A DNA stretch of 64,000 nt from Psococerastis gibbosa (GCA_963971405.1 OZ020485.1:8990001-9054000); one strand, 5' to 3'. Positions 20,166-31,190 are shown, counted from the stretch's first letter. Numbers and translations are program-made. Notes: a model not told the origin generated them from the sequence alone.

Positions 20166-20478
20166 TTTTTACTAAAAAAATATTTTTTGAAGAAATTATT
20201 AATAATTCATGCCACAATACATCCTAACATTATGTTATAATATATTGGTCTGCCCCTTTTAGACTATGCAATCGTTCCAAAATCAATTCAGTGCTTTGGA
20301 ATAGAGAAAGTCGTAGCAACCGAAATTCAACTAAGACAATTAATTATTTATCATGGAACTACTCATATATTATCTGTCTGGGTATCTACAGGTATACTCA
20401 TTGAAAAATAGAGCATGCTGGTAAACCCCCCCCCCCCCGTATATATTTTAACCTTCTCCCCCCCCCCTTATCTTCTAA
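20166..20478. other. No gene; poly-C runs at 20427 and 20460
   Basis: A+T-rich DNA ending in two C runs (10 and 9) and an (ATA)n tract. Confidence 0.45.
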
Positions 20479-20600
20479 TAATAATAATAATTGTTTCTTT
20501 ATTGGTCTAAGCTCCCCTAGCGGAGTTAGGGCCTTCGGGTCCTTTCTTTTATTATAACACTCAACTAGAGGGCTAGTTAATTAGTGTTGCAAAAACAGTT
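20479..20600 (-). repeat. SINE family A tail
   Basis: The reverse complement has ...CACTCAACTAGxx-type body, CCCTAACTCCGCTAGGGGAG and an (ATT)n end, matching the 3' half of SINE A. Confidence 0.6.
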
Positions 20601-20689
20601 GCAAATACACATAAAATTATAACACTCGTTCACACATTCATTCACACATGGAGAGCGAAACCACGTCAGATCTTGTTTCTTCTCTATTT

Positions 20690-20815
20690 AATTTTTAATT
20701 TATTAATACAATATGTTTGTTTTTAAGGTTAGCATGAAAAGAAGACTTTATAGTCTTATTGTTCGCCTTTTGTTTTGTTTTCATACAATAAAGTCGTTTT
20801 TCAATTCAATTCATG
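20690..20815 (+). repeat. Retro-tail family copy
   Basis: GGTTAGCATGAAAAGAAGAC, TTTATAGTCTTATTGTTCGC and an AATAAAGTCGTTTTTCAATT end, shared with 11400-11510 (minus) and 32390-32530. Confidence 0.65.
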
Positions 20816-21818
20816 TACGGGTTCACTCGTACCGGTTCTTTTGATACGCAATTATGTGAAATGTTACAATCCGATTTGGATGAAATTGCATGTACAAGGA
20901 ATGTAAGGAAAAATTAGTTACAGGTCAAGTTGAAATATGAACGTCCCAGAAAGGCAATTACAACATTTCCGAACATTTTCATTTTTCACCGATTATGTGA
21001 AGGGTACCATGATGTATCCTATGACATTTCTGGCCGTTGAAAGGCGTTCGCCAGGAGAAATATTACTGGATATTTTGAAGGCGCTAGAAGAAGGGTGCCT
21101 GAATGTCTCTGTATAGACCTGAAGGCAGACTTGCAATGGTTGCGTGGGCAGAACTAATTAGAAGTAATGTGTCTTCAAGTTTTGATTTACATTATGTGGG
21201 ACGGGAAGAATGAGACTTGTGTGGAGAGTGGATGATAGAAGAATTGCTCCCGTACATTTTGATGAAGGCCACATTTGAGGGGTTTTAGAAGAAATGTTTC
21301 AGTACATGGGAGTTGCGTGGCAAGGTAGGATTATAATAAATAATGTAATTACCAACACCTGTTCCGCCAGAGCTGGAAGGGAAATTTACGGGGAAGGAAG
21401 GGCAAAACCACCGCCTCATGAAGCAAGGTCAGCGCTTTAATGTAATCAGGGACGCAACAACATGAGGGGGCAGCGGGTACATTGCACCCTCCTGGAAACA
21501 AATAGCCCCCAAATTGCCTAGCCTAAAAGGTCTAAAACACTTTAAACGTTGTTAGGGAATTTAAAATAAATTTCATTTAAAAGCTTTTTGTTTGGATTCA
21601 TAAAGATAACATACAATATCAAACTTTGCTTGTCTTCTCTAACGATCAATATGTAAAAAGGCGGATACCCCCACTACATAACTCCCATTTTTTCCGAAAT
21701 ATTCCCTCGGCGTAATGTGAGTAGGCATAAATTCGTGGAGGCCACCGATTGGCCGATTGAAAGTCAGGTGCACCCCTCTGGTAATGCACCCTTCTAGTTT
21801 TCTAGTTTTAATCGACTT
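20816..21818. other. No gene supported
   Basis: Phrases at 21040-21170 (TTGAAGGCGCTAGAAGAAGG, TGTATAGACCTGAAGGCAGA) look like decayed retroelement coding text but are too broken to assign. Confidence 0.35.
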
Positions 21819-21995
21819 CGATGGCCAGATGGTAGCGTGCTTGTACTTGTGCGAGTCTCTACACGCCATGCGATCGGAGACGTGCCGTAACTCGACCTAT
21901 TAGGTAACTTAGTGAGGCGACTGAAGAGGTCAAATCGGATACATTCATTGAATTGTTTGTATGCGAATGCGATTAACCCTTTTAAAGAAAAAAAG
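21819..21995 (+). repeat. SINE family B copy
   Basis: Head CGATGGCCAGATGGTAGCGT, body GTGAGGCGACTGAAGAGGTC, end GCGATTAACCCTTTTAAAG plus A-rich tail. It is nearly identical to 50029-50218, so fairly young. Confidence 0.85.
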
Positions 21996-22318
21996 TTTGT
22001 GAATAAATAAATAAGTAAATATACAGTATATATATATATTTCTGTTAAATTATACAATCAAGTAATTGACAAGAAAGTATTTATAAATTAAAAGTAAAGT
22101 AAAATGGCTATGTAGCTTTCTAAATATAAGCCAGTCTTTGTCTTCTACCTGCTCATCCAATTTCAAGAGAGATCAGACGGTGTCCCTCAATATTGATTTT
22201 TTATTCTTTTTGGTGTTGATATATAAATAATTTGTTCTTGGCTTAGCTATATTCTTAAGGATCTTGGTTCATGGAAACCACCCTCCAGAAACCCTTGACT
22301 ACAGCCTTGCGTGTCAAT

Positions 22319-22372
22319 ATTGTCATTTAAGGCTCGTAAGTAAGGAAAAGGTTACGAGCCTTAAATGACAAT
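22319..22372. repeat. Perfect 21-bp stem hairpin, 12-nt loop, followed by (AAGT)n
   Basis: Left arm 22319-22339 and right arm 22352-22372 are exact reverse complements (GGCTCGTAA / TTACGAGCC at the loop side). A GTAAGTAAGTAAG microsatellite follows directly to 22392. Confidence 0.9.
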
Positions 22373-22432
22373 AAGTAAGTAAGTAAGTAAGGAAAAGGTT
22401 TCAATATACCTGAGCGTGTGTGGCCTAAACGG

Positions 22433-22712
22433 CATTGCGCCAAAAAAAAAAAAAAAAAAAGGAAAAGGTTGCTACTAATATGTCGTAATTAATACATTTA
22501 AAAATTCTACAGAATAGTTTATGGTTTCTTGCCCCCTCCTGGAAACTATCCGTTGTTGTGCCCCTGAATGTATTGCGCCCAAAAAAAAAAAAAAAAAAAA
22601 AGGAAAAGGTTGCTACTAATACGTCGTAATTAATACATTTAAAAATTCTACAGAATAGTTTATGGTTTCTTGCCCCCTCCTGGAAACTATCCGTTGTTGC
22701 GCCCCTGAATGT
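22433..22712. repeat. 138-bp tandem duplication with internal poly-A
   Basis: Two units starting at GCGCC (22437 and 22575) are nearly identical apart from A-run length (about 18 versus 21) and a few bases. Each ends CCGTTGTTGxGCCCCTGAATG. The minus-strand frame through poly-T is an artefact of this. Confidence 0.9.
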
Positions 22713-23816
22713 ATTTGTATATATATATACATGCAATAAAATGGATGAAAAGGAAAAATTACTTACTAAAGTTTTACGTTATACTAAGTAATTTTTCGCA
22801 ATGAGTGACAGCATGTTTTACAAAGTTTCTAAGGAGACTATTATGTATATTTGATACAATAAAATATTGTGCAATATATTCAACGTTTCAACAAAGAAAG
22901 TTCAGATTTTCCAGGCAAAACGACCTCTTTAATCGCGCAAACAGAAACAGGTGTATCGGGGGACTCCCAGTCCCCCGATACCCATGTTTAAAAAAAAAAA
23001 AACATGGAAGATATAGTAGATTTGAAGCATTTTTAAGTCACTTCAACAATAATAAAGAATAATATATACGTGTATTTACAATATCTTATTTTTACAGTTT
23101 TTGTAATAGTTGCGCTCCTTCATACCGTTTCGTAACAAAGTTTAGATTGTACACAACGAAATTGATTTTCTACGTATAGCCTACAAATTCTGCTGTGCTA
23201 ATCCTATCGTAGTTTTGCACATCTCGACTTGGCTGCATATTTAAGGCAATTTTTAGGAGTAAAAAGAGATTACAAAATAGAACCGTGTCGACTTATTTTT
23301 TGCGGTTAAAAATGAACACAAAGCAATTTTAAATAGCAATCTTTTTTCTAAAATTATCTTGTTTACATTTTTTATCCCAGAATAAGGTATACCAAACAGT
23401 TAATTAGGCCCGCAGGATATTAAGTTATTAATTTTTCTGAGGTCACAACCTCAACGATTGGTTGGCAGCAACTCACTGCATATCATTATCCAGCTCTCTC
23501 GGTCCTGCGCCCTCCTCATTAGCTCTTGGTACGTTATTATTATCATTGTACTCAGTGGTAGACTGGGACTGGGTACTGCGGCCCCTTCCTCAGGTCAAAC
23601 AGGAGGACGCGTGTGGAATAGTATGGTATAGGATTGAGTACTGTTGTGTAAGCCTTTACTGTATTTACCGTTAAGAGTGTGTATGAACTGTAAGTAGGTT
23701 AGAGAGGAAGTTATGTATGTAGAGGTACCTTCCATGGTACGAGGGATTAGAGATAGAACCTTCACAGAGTTAACAATACAGTACAATAATCGAAGTTATG
23801 TGAATTATGAACGTGG
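22713..23816. other. No gene; a 12-bp stem hairpin at 22954-22980
   Basis: TATCGGGGGACT (22954-22965) pairs exactly with AGTCCCCCGATA (22969-22980) across a 3-base loop. Near 23330-23420 lies a decayed member of the GGCGATT MITE family (AAAATTATCTTGTTTACATT). No coding region is supported. Confidence 0.5.
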
Positions 23817-24280
23817 GTTCGAATCCCGCCAAGCCCAGTTTTTTCCATATCCTCTAATTTCGGTTATAACGAGGAGGTTACCTCTTCAACCAAAGTTAAT
23901 TTAATGTCAGCGTTATACCTATATACCATATAATACTACAATGTAATGAATAAAGCATTGCCTTTATGCAATTAAGTCAGCTCACAGACCTGTTCGGTTA
24001 GATAGTTGTGTAGTTGTGCTAACCTGTCTAGCAACACGAATCATGTCAATTAGAGCATAAGTAGAGGATTTGGCATTTACTGGACTTGTCGGGGCTTGTG
24101 GTCCAGCGGTTAAGACGACGCCCCGGTTAGGCGTAGATCGTGGGTTCGAATCCCGCCAAGCACAGTTTTTTCCATATCCTCTAATTTTGGTTATAACGAG
24201 GAGGTTACCTCTTCAACCAAAGTTAATTTATTGTCAGTGTTATATATACCATATAATACTACAATGTAATTTGTTATTAT
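23817..24280 (+). repeat. SINE family C: truncated copy, spacer and full copy
   Basis: A truncated unit starts at GGGTTCGAATCCCGCCAAGC (about 23814), and a full unit starts at 24091 with GGGGCTTGTGGTCCAGCGGT. The full unit has a tRNA-type A box, a canonical B box GGTTCGAATCC and the body TATCCTCTAATTTTGGTTAT. The 240-bp spacer (CATTGCCTTTATGCAATTAA to TTACTGGACTTGT) recurs at 27322-27460. Confidence 0.8.
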
Positions 24281-24899
24281 ATACAAAAAAAATTATATTT
24301 TAATTTGAAGTTTATTAATTTTTTTTTTGCCTTTCAACGTCCGGCCCCATAGAACAATTTTTGGTCCGGCCCACCGAGCAAATGCCCATCACTGCCCATC
24401 ATGCCACTGATTGTAGTATTACACGGTACCTACAATTTTGCTTCTTAAAATATAGTAGGATAATAATGGGTCATGCCCCCCCCCCCTAAATGATTAAATT
24501 CATAAGTTACCTGGAAAAGAAAAAAAACGTTTAAAAAAAAAACCTTTTTGAACTTACAAAAACTGGTGACCCCTCCCCCCTAAATTTTCCTCTGGATCCG
24601 CCCTTGGAATGTAGGCCTATTATAGGTACATGTTGATTAAAAGAAGTACCTTATAAATAAAATTAATTCTGAAGCTTTTCTCATCGGCCAATGGGTATGA
24701 AACTTTTCCAACAACCCACTAATCTCATTCGCGAAACTGACGTTAATAAAAAAGTCATCCCTAAAGGGAACAAAGGGAAACGTCAGGAGAATCTAAAAGA
24801 TAAAGGTAATAATATTGTAAATGTGGGGGTTTTCTTGGGGGCGCTGAAATCGCCATCCGATTCCCCTCCGAAGCATTCATTGAGAACGTAGGTTGGAGC
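24281..24899. other. No gene; poly-C block
   Basis: CCCCCCCCCCC at about 24477-24487 with CTCTGGATCCGCCCTTGG at 24591-24607, the recurrent poly-G/C theme. A 66-codon plus-strand frame at 24691-24891 lacks any recognised feature, and I leave it out. Confidence 0.45.
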
Positions 24900-25000
24900 C
24901 GGTGGTGGGGGTAACGGGGCGCATATATAATCTGCCCGCGTCCGCCACCCCCGCCATTTTCCCTATTGAAGAGACGGTGTGTGTGTGTCTCATCTCGCGG
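24900..25000 (+). promoter_or_regulatory. Candidate core promoter of the neuropeptide-precursor gene
   Basis: A TATATAA box at 24924-24930 sits in a locally G+C-rich stretch. Transcription would start near 24955. A CRE half-site (CGTCA, 25002-25006) lies in the predicted exon. Assignment to the gene downstream is an inference from position and from the donor at 25086. Confidence 0.5.
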
Positions 25001-25085
25001 ACGTCAGCTATACGAGCGTAACTTCAGTAAAACTCCAATTTGGCAGTATTCTCCGAGCGACTTCTAGAACATTTCCAGCAAAGTG
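24955..25085 (+). other. Predicted non-coding exon 1 (5' UTR) of the neuropeptide-precursor gene
   Basis: G+C-richer than its surroundings and without an ATG-led frame of note. It ends at a consensus donor, AAGTG|GTAAGT (25086-25091). The next strong acceptor on this strand that opens a credible protein is at 27696, immediately before an ATG. The exact start is a guess from the TATA position. Confidence 0.45.
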
Positions 25086-26059
25086 GTAAGTTTCATTTTT
25101 TTTTTTTTTTCAGATATTGTCTTTATAGACGACGTGAATATTAACGGAGCCGGTTGCGCCTGCAGATGGTGGCATTTGTTCAGCTGGATAGTGCCCCCGC
25201 TAGCAAAGCTAATCATGGGAGAAACTAACAGTTGTGGCCCCCATGACATACCTGTATATTGAATGAATGAATGAATATATTTTAATACAATACAATGCGA
25301 CAATATAAAATATAACAACAATGTATAATAATCACGCCCATTGTTAGTTACGTCCCCCACGCAGATGGTGGCAACTCAACGAAAAAGGCAACAATCGACC
25401 GGAACGTGCAAGAAAAGAATATCACCAACAAGTGCAGGAAGACTTGGGCCTTGGGGATTCTATGTGTAGGGGAGGAGGGTAGGCCAGAATTGTGAAGATT
25501 GGAGACATTGTTACAAAAGGTTGTTGCTAACCAGCCATCATCCGGATGCAACTTTTAGAGAAGAGTAGCGAAAAGTTGGTGCAAGGCCTCGTGGTAACGT
25601 TTGGATTTCACAGGTGAAGAATAATAGTATAACTGTAAATAGGGGAAGGGGGGAGGCGAGGGGTCTCATATATACAATATATACCCATTCGTTTAAAAAA
25701 AATAATATTTTTCTTCTAGAGCCACGGATATTTGCCATGTGTGACTTAATTACAGGGAGTGTCATTAGTCAATTATTCCATATTGTTAGTTTATGAGATA
25801 GCTAATTAATGTTAGTTGTTAATAAAATAAATAATAGTTGTTAAAAAAAAAACCCTACATGGGTTGAGGAGTACGTGTTTTAATTTGGGTTGACCCATTT
25901 TATTTTTTATTCCGTTATTGACGGTCTCGATTAGTTGGAAGTACCAAACTTCTCATATCGCCGGCGCTCTTTCTTCTCAGTCTAACTATCAACCTCCCTG
26001 GCGGACTTCTTGCTTGCATCCCTCGCTTCATTACTCTTTTGCCTAAGTAATTTTTGCCT

Positions 26060-26285
26060 CTAAGTAGTAGGTGTCTTACCAGTTCAGCCTCTTTTCCTTA
26101 AGTTTCTCTTGTACGTCACGGGTTCTTATCTCTTGCCTTATATCTTGTCTTCTACGATGGTCTCTTAGTGTTACACCGCAGGATCTTCTTAGAATTCGCA
26201 TTTTTTCGGCCTGACTCATATGCTCCTCACACTTGCATAAGCAGCACTTAGACCCATACAGCATACACGAGAAATCTATGGAATT
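26060..26285 (-). pseudogene. Non-LTR reverse transcriptase C-terminal remnant
   Basis: On the minus strand the frame reads MLYGSKCCLCKCEEHMSQAE, then KMRILRRSCGVTLRDHRRRQ and DIRQEIRTRDVQEKLKEKRL with W and a stop. The LLYGSExW...aEMRxLRrxxGvtxxDxxRnxxIR...lxW pattern is characteristic of RTE/CR1-type ORF2 C-termini. It is truncated both ways. Confidence 0.8.
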
Positions 26286-26514
26286 AATAGACGCAAACTA
26301 GTGAGTAACTTCATTTCTTGATACACAACGTTAAGCCAAAGCGATCGGGCCTGAAGCGGTCACTGATGTCGCTTCATTCGCTTAATGGACGTCCCCCCCC
26401 CCCACCCTGGTCCTGTCATACTAAGTCCCATTGGGCTGTAACTGATGTGAACCCAATGAAGCTCGGCTCCAGAATTTCTCCTGAGGCTGTATCCTACTGT
26501 ACTGCAACGGGGTT

Positions 26515-26990
26515 ATATTATTTGTTTGTTTCCCAACACCTGCTTTCAGCATTTCTGCTTTAAGCTACCCTGTCAGGAGGAGTGAGTGTGTTTATTAACT
26601 TGAGGCACCCTAGGGGCAGACTCCTTCACCTCGGGGAGAAGGGGAGTTGACTGACAAGGTCGACCTCCTGATTATAGTGGATTCCGAACCACTTGGGGAA
26701 CATAGTAATAATAATAATAATAACAATTCGTATATTTTTCTAAAATGATTGGCGTAAAAAATTATTTTGTAGGCCCCCTTAACCTGAAGGTGTGCGGGTA
26801 CTACATGATTAATTAGGAGGTGACCAGGACTCGACACGCACTCAGACTGACTGGTATAGTCTCAGCACGTTATCATGTCCCACCGCATGTTCCCCTGCCA
26901 ACGCTGTGCACGCTACCAATTTTGCCGCAGTTTGGAACAGACTCTGTTGTGGTTGATTCAACTTGGTTTGGCCGTTGGCCATTATATTAT
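26515..26990 (+). repeat. Repeat D, long copy
   Basis: Contains TCCCAACACCTGCTTTCAGC, GACTCCTTCACCTCGGGGAG and CCAACGCTGTGCACGCTACC. Partial copies are at 30165-30375 (plus) and 49080-49425 (minus). No coding capacity is seen and the class is unknown. Confidence 0.7.
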
Positions 26991-27126
26991 TGTACTTAAT
27001 AGTAGCAGGAAACTACTCTTTGAACCAGATTCGTGATGGAAATACAATATGAAGGCTACATACCCTAAAGCTACTATGGGTACTAGGTTACATTGTAGTA
27101 TTATATGGTATATATAACACTGACAT

Positions 27127-27565
27127 TAAATTAACTTTGGTTGAAGAGGTAACCTCCTCGTTATAACCGAAATTAGAGGATATGGAAAAAACTGGGCTTG
27201 GCGGGATTCGAACCCACGATCTACGCCTCTAATTTCGGTTATAACGAGGAGGTAACCTCTTCAACCAAAGTTAATTTAATGTCAGTGTTATATATACCAT
27301 ATAATACTACAATGTAATGAATAAAGCATTGCCTTTATGCAATTAAGTCAGCTCACAGACCTGTTCGGTTAGATAGTTGTGTAGTTGTGCTAACCTGTCT
27401 AGCAACACGAATCATGTCAATTAGAGCATAAGTAGAGGATTTGGCATTTACTGGACTTGTCGGGGCTTGTGGTCCAGTGGTTAAGACGACGCCCCGGTTA
27501 GGCGTAGATCGTGGGTTCGAATCCCGCCAAGCCCAGTTTTTTCCATATCCTCTAATTTCGGTTGG
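27127..27565. repeat. SINE C inverted pair plus 330-bp duplication
   Basis: 27127-27228 is a minus-strand SINE C body with part of its head. From 27229 a plus-strand segment duplicates 23855-24190, including the spacer and a tRNA-like head at 27462. The two opposed bodies can form a hairpin. It ends about 130 bp before the coding exon of the neuropeptide-precursor gene. Confidence 0.8.
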
Positions 27566-27696
27566 GTACTAGGTACCTACTTCATTTACTACTTAGTTAT
27601 GGCTCTATAGATATTTAGTGAGAAATTTGACTTTGTACGAAAAACGTGATTGGGGTGCCCAATTTGCTACTGAGAACTGTAATTTCTTTGTTGCAG

Positions 27697-28596
27697 ATGA
27701 CGCTGCTGTTTGGTTTATGCGCGCTACTGCTCGCTCAACTCACCCAAAGCTACCCCTACTCCATGTATAATACAAAGCGCTATCCAAAACCGAATTACCA
27801 GCCTGCGTATATACCTATCCCTGTTCCGTACGCCTTTCCCCAAGAGGGAATCGACGATATGACTCCTCATAACTATGGCTATTACTACTATCCTGTTCAG
27901 GCAGATGCTAGATACAATTTCTATGATGAACCCAACAGTGACATTGAAACTGGCGCAAATAGTGAAGAGTACCCCTATGGTCAAGAAACGTGGTATGAAA
28001 ATGGAGACGAGAACAGTGCTGCAAGAGCTGCGGCCTATGCAGAAGCAGACGCTGCTTTCCTTCGCAATCTAATTATCTCACAAATGTATCAGGATGCGGC
28101 TGTTGCCGGAGGAAGAACCCCTGGTCGATACGCAATACAGCAGTACATACCACGACCGACCCAAGACTATGAGGATAAGGCTTGGCTCTATGGCGTTCCA
28201 ACAACGGAAGTGGAAGAGAAAGAAATGCTGGTGAAAGGACTACCAAACAATGACGAAGATGAAGATGTCAAAGAGTTGGAGGCTTTAAGGAAAGCAGCGA
28301 GGGAGTCTAAACAACGGAGAAGGAAGCAGAAATCGAAGGAGAACAAGGAAAAGCGGGAGAAGAAGGCGAGAGGAGACCTTGTCACCAGCAGGCCAATAAT
28401 GAGTGAAGGCTCAAGTTTCAGCGATAGGAAGAACAAGCTGGTGGTTGGGCAGAAAGAGATTGTCTTACCGCAACCTCCTCGGCCTGTTAGACAACCTTTT
28501 GCTGAGCTCAGTCAGCGACTTTATTCTCGGAGCGATGAACCATCAGCATATCAAACCATCAAACACTTACTTGCCATGGAAAATGACACCCCAAAG
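27697..28596 (+). CDS. Candidate neuropeptide/prohormone precursor, main coding exon
   Basis: The exon starts at the ATG right after the acceptor TTTCTTTGTTGCAG (ends 27696) and runs 300 codons to the donor AAAG|GTAAGT at 28597. Residues 1-18 (MTLLFGLCALLLAQLTQS) form a signal peptide. The mature chain starts YPYSMYNTKRYPK with a Lys-Arg site at 27-28. It then holds a Pro/Tyr-rich segment (IPIPVPYAFPQE), an acidic middle, an Ala-rich helix (about 107-120), an acidic NNDEDEDVKE stretch, a strongly basic cluster (about 205-235, RRRKQK... KREKKAR) and a helical end (AFAEL-like, YQTIKHLLAMEN). No enzyme or membrane domain is seen. This architecture suits a secreted precursor cut at basic sites. 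I do not recognise the family; insect brain-peptide precursors are what I would compare first. The reading frame continues only three codons past the donor, which supports splicing. Confidence 0.75.
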
Positions 28597-28631
28597 GTAA
28601 GTTTTTAATCTTTTTAACCAGATTAGGCTTA

Positions 28632-28988
28632 AGCAGCAGAATCCGGGATGATAGGCCGCGGTCGTTCTGAAGGCGTACTTCCAAATATTTGGTCAACATC
28701 TGCGGTCGACATCTCGCCCCGCCTGATTGGTCCTCTGATTAATCACGTATAGTCCACGCAAAATGAGAAAAGTATGGACATGGAATGTTTTGATCCTGTG
28801 CAACACTGTACAATAAAAATATTCTTTGCACAATTTTTGTTATGCCTTGCATCCGATGCAACAAGGGAACACAAAATGGTGCAAAGAATATTTTTACAGT
28901 GTTGCTCAGGATCAAAACATTCCATGTCCATACTTTTCTCATTTTGCGTGGACTATAACTCCAGCCGTGAAAGCATGTGTAATTAGAA
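28632..28988. mobile_element. Foldback element sharing ends with 2156-2449 but with a different stem
   Basis: The start (CAGAATCCGGGATGATAGGC to ACATCTGCGGTCGACATCT) and the end (ACTCCAGCCGTGAAAGC) match the element at 2156-2449. The core instead is a new hairpin: arms about 28748-28834 and 28878-28967 (TATAGTCCACGCAAAATGAG paired with CTCATTTTGCGTGGACTATA). The flanks share TAGGCTTA (28624-28631, 28989-28996). The open frames on both strands are products of this symmetry. Confidence 0.8.
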
Positions 28989-28996
28989 TAGGCTTA

Positions 28997-29265
28997 TTTC
29001 ACAAGTCTCAAAATTTAGATATGAGACCTCCGGTAATTAGTCTCGAAATCTCGCAGTTAGGGTCTCACGAATATGGAGTAATACGCTATTAGAAATATCG
29101 TAATATGTAATCACTAAAACAGTAATACTGTACATGGTATCTAGTTGAGCATTCAGAAAGGTTCTAACTATGTTTTTATTTATTATATAATAATTGTTTT
29201 AACTCTATACGATAGCCTAATTGAGACTGGTTATGATTGACGATTAACTGCTTGGAATAAAGACA
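28997..29265. other. No recognisable feature
   Basis: A+T-rich intronic DNA. Confidence 0.35.
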
Positions 29266-29485
29266 GAACATGTAGAGTTGTGTTACAGTCTCCGACTTTC
29301 ACTCGAAAGGTTGTTGGTTCGAGTCTCACACTTTTCTGGCCATGCTTCGGCGGGCATGCAAAGCAGGCCGTCCCGGGTCTTCCTAGTTGAGTGTAAGAGA
29401 GGGCTTTATAGCCCTAACTCCGCTAGGTTGGCTTAGTAATAGAACAAAAGAAGTCAATATTTATTTATTTATTTATTTAATTTGT
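29266..29485 (+). repeat. SINE family A copy
   Basis: Head GAACATGTAGAGTTGTGTTA, B box GGTTCGAGTCTC, body GAGGGCTTTATAGCCCTAAC, end in (TTTA)n. Confidence 0.85.
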
Positions 29486-30164
29486 CATCTTCAGTAATTG
29501 CACATGTTCCACAGCTGCGTGAACAAACAGAGTAATACAACTAGCACATTTAAAATTACTATATTATTGCTTTATGTTTCGTTATGGTGGTTTTCTGTGA
29601 CAAATAACTAAAATACAGACAAAAGTCAACAAATAGGCTTACGTCACTGTGGGTGGCGAGGCAGGTAGTAAAAGCCATGTATATTTTGGAGAGAGAAAAC
29701 ATGAGATTATGCTGCACACGATTGGGGACGTCTCCCACGCTGCAAGTGCTGAGCAGTCAGCAATCAGCGACACCCCGCGCCATTCATTCGCTCCATCCAA
29801 CTATTCACCATTTTAAACTTCCCCATCGTGGCAGGAAATTGCCATTTTCAGATGAATAAACCTCTATTTAACTGCTTGAGTTTCACTTGTCCTCACATTT
29901 TCATTGGATGTTATAACAACTATAATATCGAATAATGATTTTATAGCTAGATTCTGACGGAGACACTGCAACCTCGTGAAGTCTCCCAATTAATTAGGCT
30001 CTCAAAACATGCATTATTTCATATGGTAGGTGAAATCGAACAAATTATGTCCGGTATGCATTAAGAATAAAGAACAAGCCACATATTTAAAATAGATATT
30101 TTGTATTTTGTCGACTGGTGTGAACCCCCCCAGGAAAACCTAAACACTTCGTGGTATTGCCAGA
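29486..30164. other. No gene supported
   Basis: A 68-codon frame at 29653-29859 has no recognised motif. Nothing else. Confidence 0.35.
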
Positions 30165-30375
30165 AACTTTTTGCTTTCGTTTTCCAACGCCTACTCTCAG
30201 CATTTCTGCTTTAGGCAACCGCTTTCAGTCGGGGGGGGGGGGGGGGGGGGAGTGAGTCTGTTTACTAACTTGAGGTCAGACTCCTTCACCTCAGGGAGAA
30301 GGGGAGTCGACTGACAGAGTGAAATCCGAATAATTCGCCACACAATTAATTCGGAGGTAACCAGGACATGCACCA
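30165..30375 (+). repeat. Repeat D, partial copy with an 18-G run
   Basis: CAACGCCTACTCTCAGCATT..., a run of G at 30232-30250, then GACTCCTTCACCTCAGGGAG, aligning to 26530-26830. Confidence 0.7.
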
Positions 30376-30968
30376 CTTCATAAAAGAAAACTGTTTTTAT
30401 TTTTAAATTTTGGGCAAGTTTTGAGCCTTTCGGCCAACTCGTAAAATTAACCCTTAAACCTTTTAATCATTTTCGATCAACATTTCCTGAGAATTTCATA
30501 TATTTTATACCTGTAAGGTTTCACCCCTGATCTGGTTGACTCTTCAACCGGGAGTCCTTGTACGGATACTTTTTTGGAACAGACAACAAAAGAAATAACT
30601 GCCGGGTAACTTTCTGATAGCCGATAAGCAGCAGACAGAGGGGTAGTAATGGGGGTCGGGCGCCACCGGGACTTGGCTCCCCGCCAAACCGGGCCATCGA
30701 TGACGTCACGCCCAGCTTCCCTATGAATGAAACCGTCCAACCCCGCAAAACTCCCCCCCCCCCCATACCCCTTCCCCTTCTGCTGCGAGCTGCTTGCCTA
30801 AGCTACAGTATACCGTACATTGAAATTGCACTCAGACTAAATTAAATTTTGTTTCCACGGGAACTTCATTTTCCAATTCAAAGGTATTTCCCATCATCGC
30901 TTGAAAGATCTCGGTGAGGAATATGGCCTTCTACAGAGGTTAGAGGTTATTTTTGTTAAGGTATTTTT
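30376..30968. other. No gene; G+C-richer block with a perfect CRE
   Basis: 30640-30800 is markedly richer in G+C (GGCGCCACCGGGACTTGGCT) and holds TGACGTCA at 30701-30708 and a C run at 30751. Minus-strand frames across it lack domains. It could be regulatory; unproven. Confidence 0.35.
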
Positions 30969-31190
30969 ATGGATCAAGGCCTATTTATAGTGGCCCATAG
31001 GTCCCTTGTCCAATGCCAACGACCCCTTGGATTTCGGACATTATTTGTATTGTTTTCATATGCATTTTTTTCCCATTGGCAAACTGGTATACGTTCTCGA
31101 TGTCAACCTAAACCGGCTACGAGCGATAATGGACATGCTGAGCCAAGCTTTACCATTAACGCAATGAAACAGGGGAAAGCATGACTTAAC
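30969..31190 (+). repeat. Dispersed repeat E
   Basis: TAGGTCCCTTGTCCAATGCC, GACATTATTTGTATTGTTTT and GGGAAAGCATGACTTAACCA match in reverse the segment 47480-47715. Non-coding. Confidence 0.65.

Larger units (their letters stand above)
25086..27696 (+). other. Predicted intron 1 with repeat content
   Basis: Between the GTAAGT donor and the TTTCTTTGTTGCAG acceptor. It holds an (AATG)n retro-tail at 25259, an RTE-like remnant (26060-26285), the repeat-D copy (26515-26990) and SINE C pieces (27127-27565). A 10-C run lies near 26391. Confidence 0.5.

Noticed and set aside
22425-22736. Minus-strand frame with poly-Phe
   Set aside because: Produced by the 138-bp duplication reading through poly-T.
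24091-24165. tRNA gene candidate with good A and B boxes
   Set aside because: It is followed by a constant SINE body and repeats at 27462, so it is a SINE head, not a functional tRNA gene.
28743-29092. Near-identical short frames on both strands (MDMECFDP...)
   Set aside because: They mirror each other because the region is an inverted repeat.
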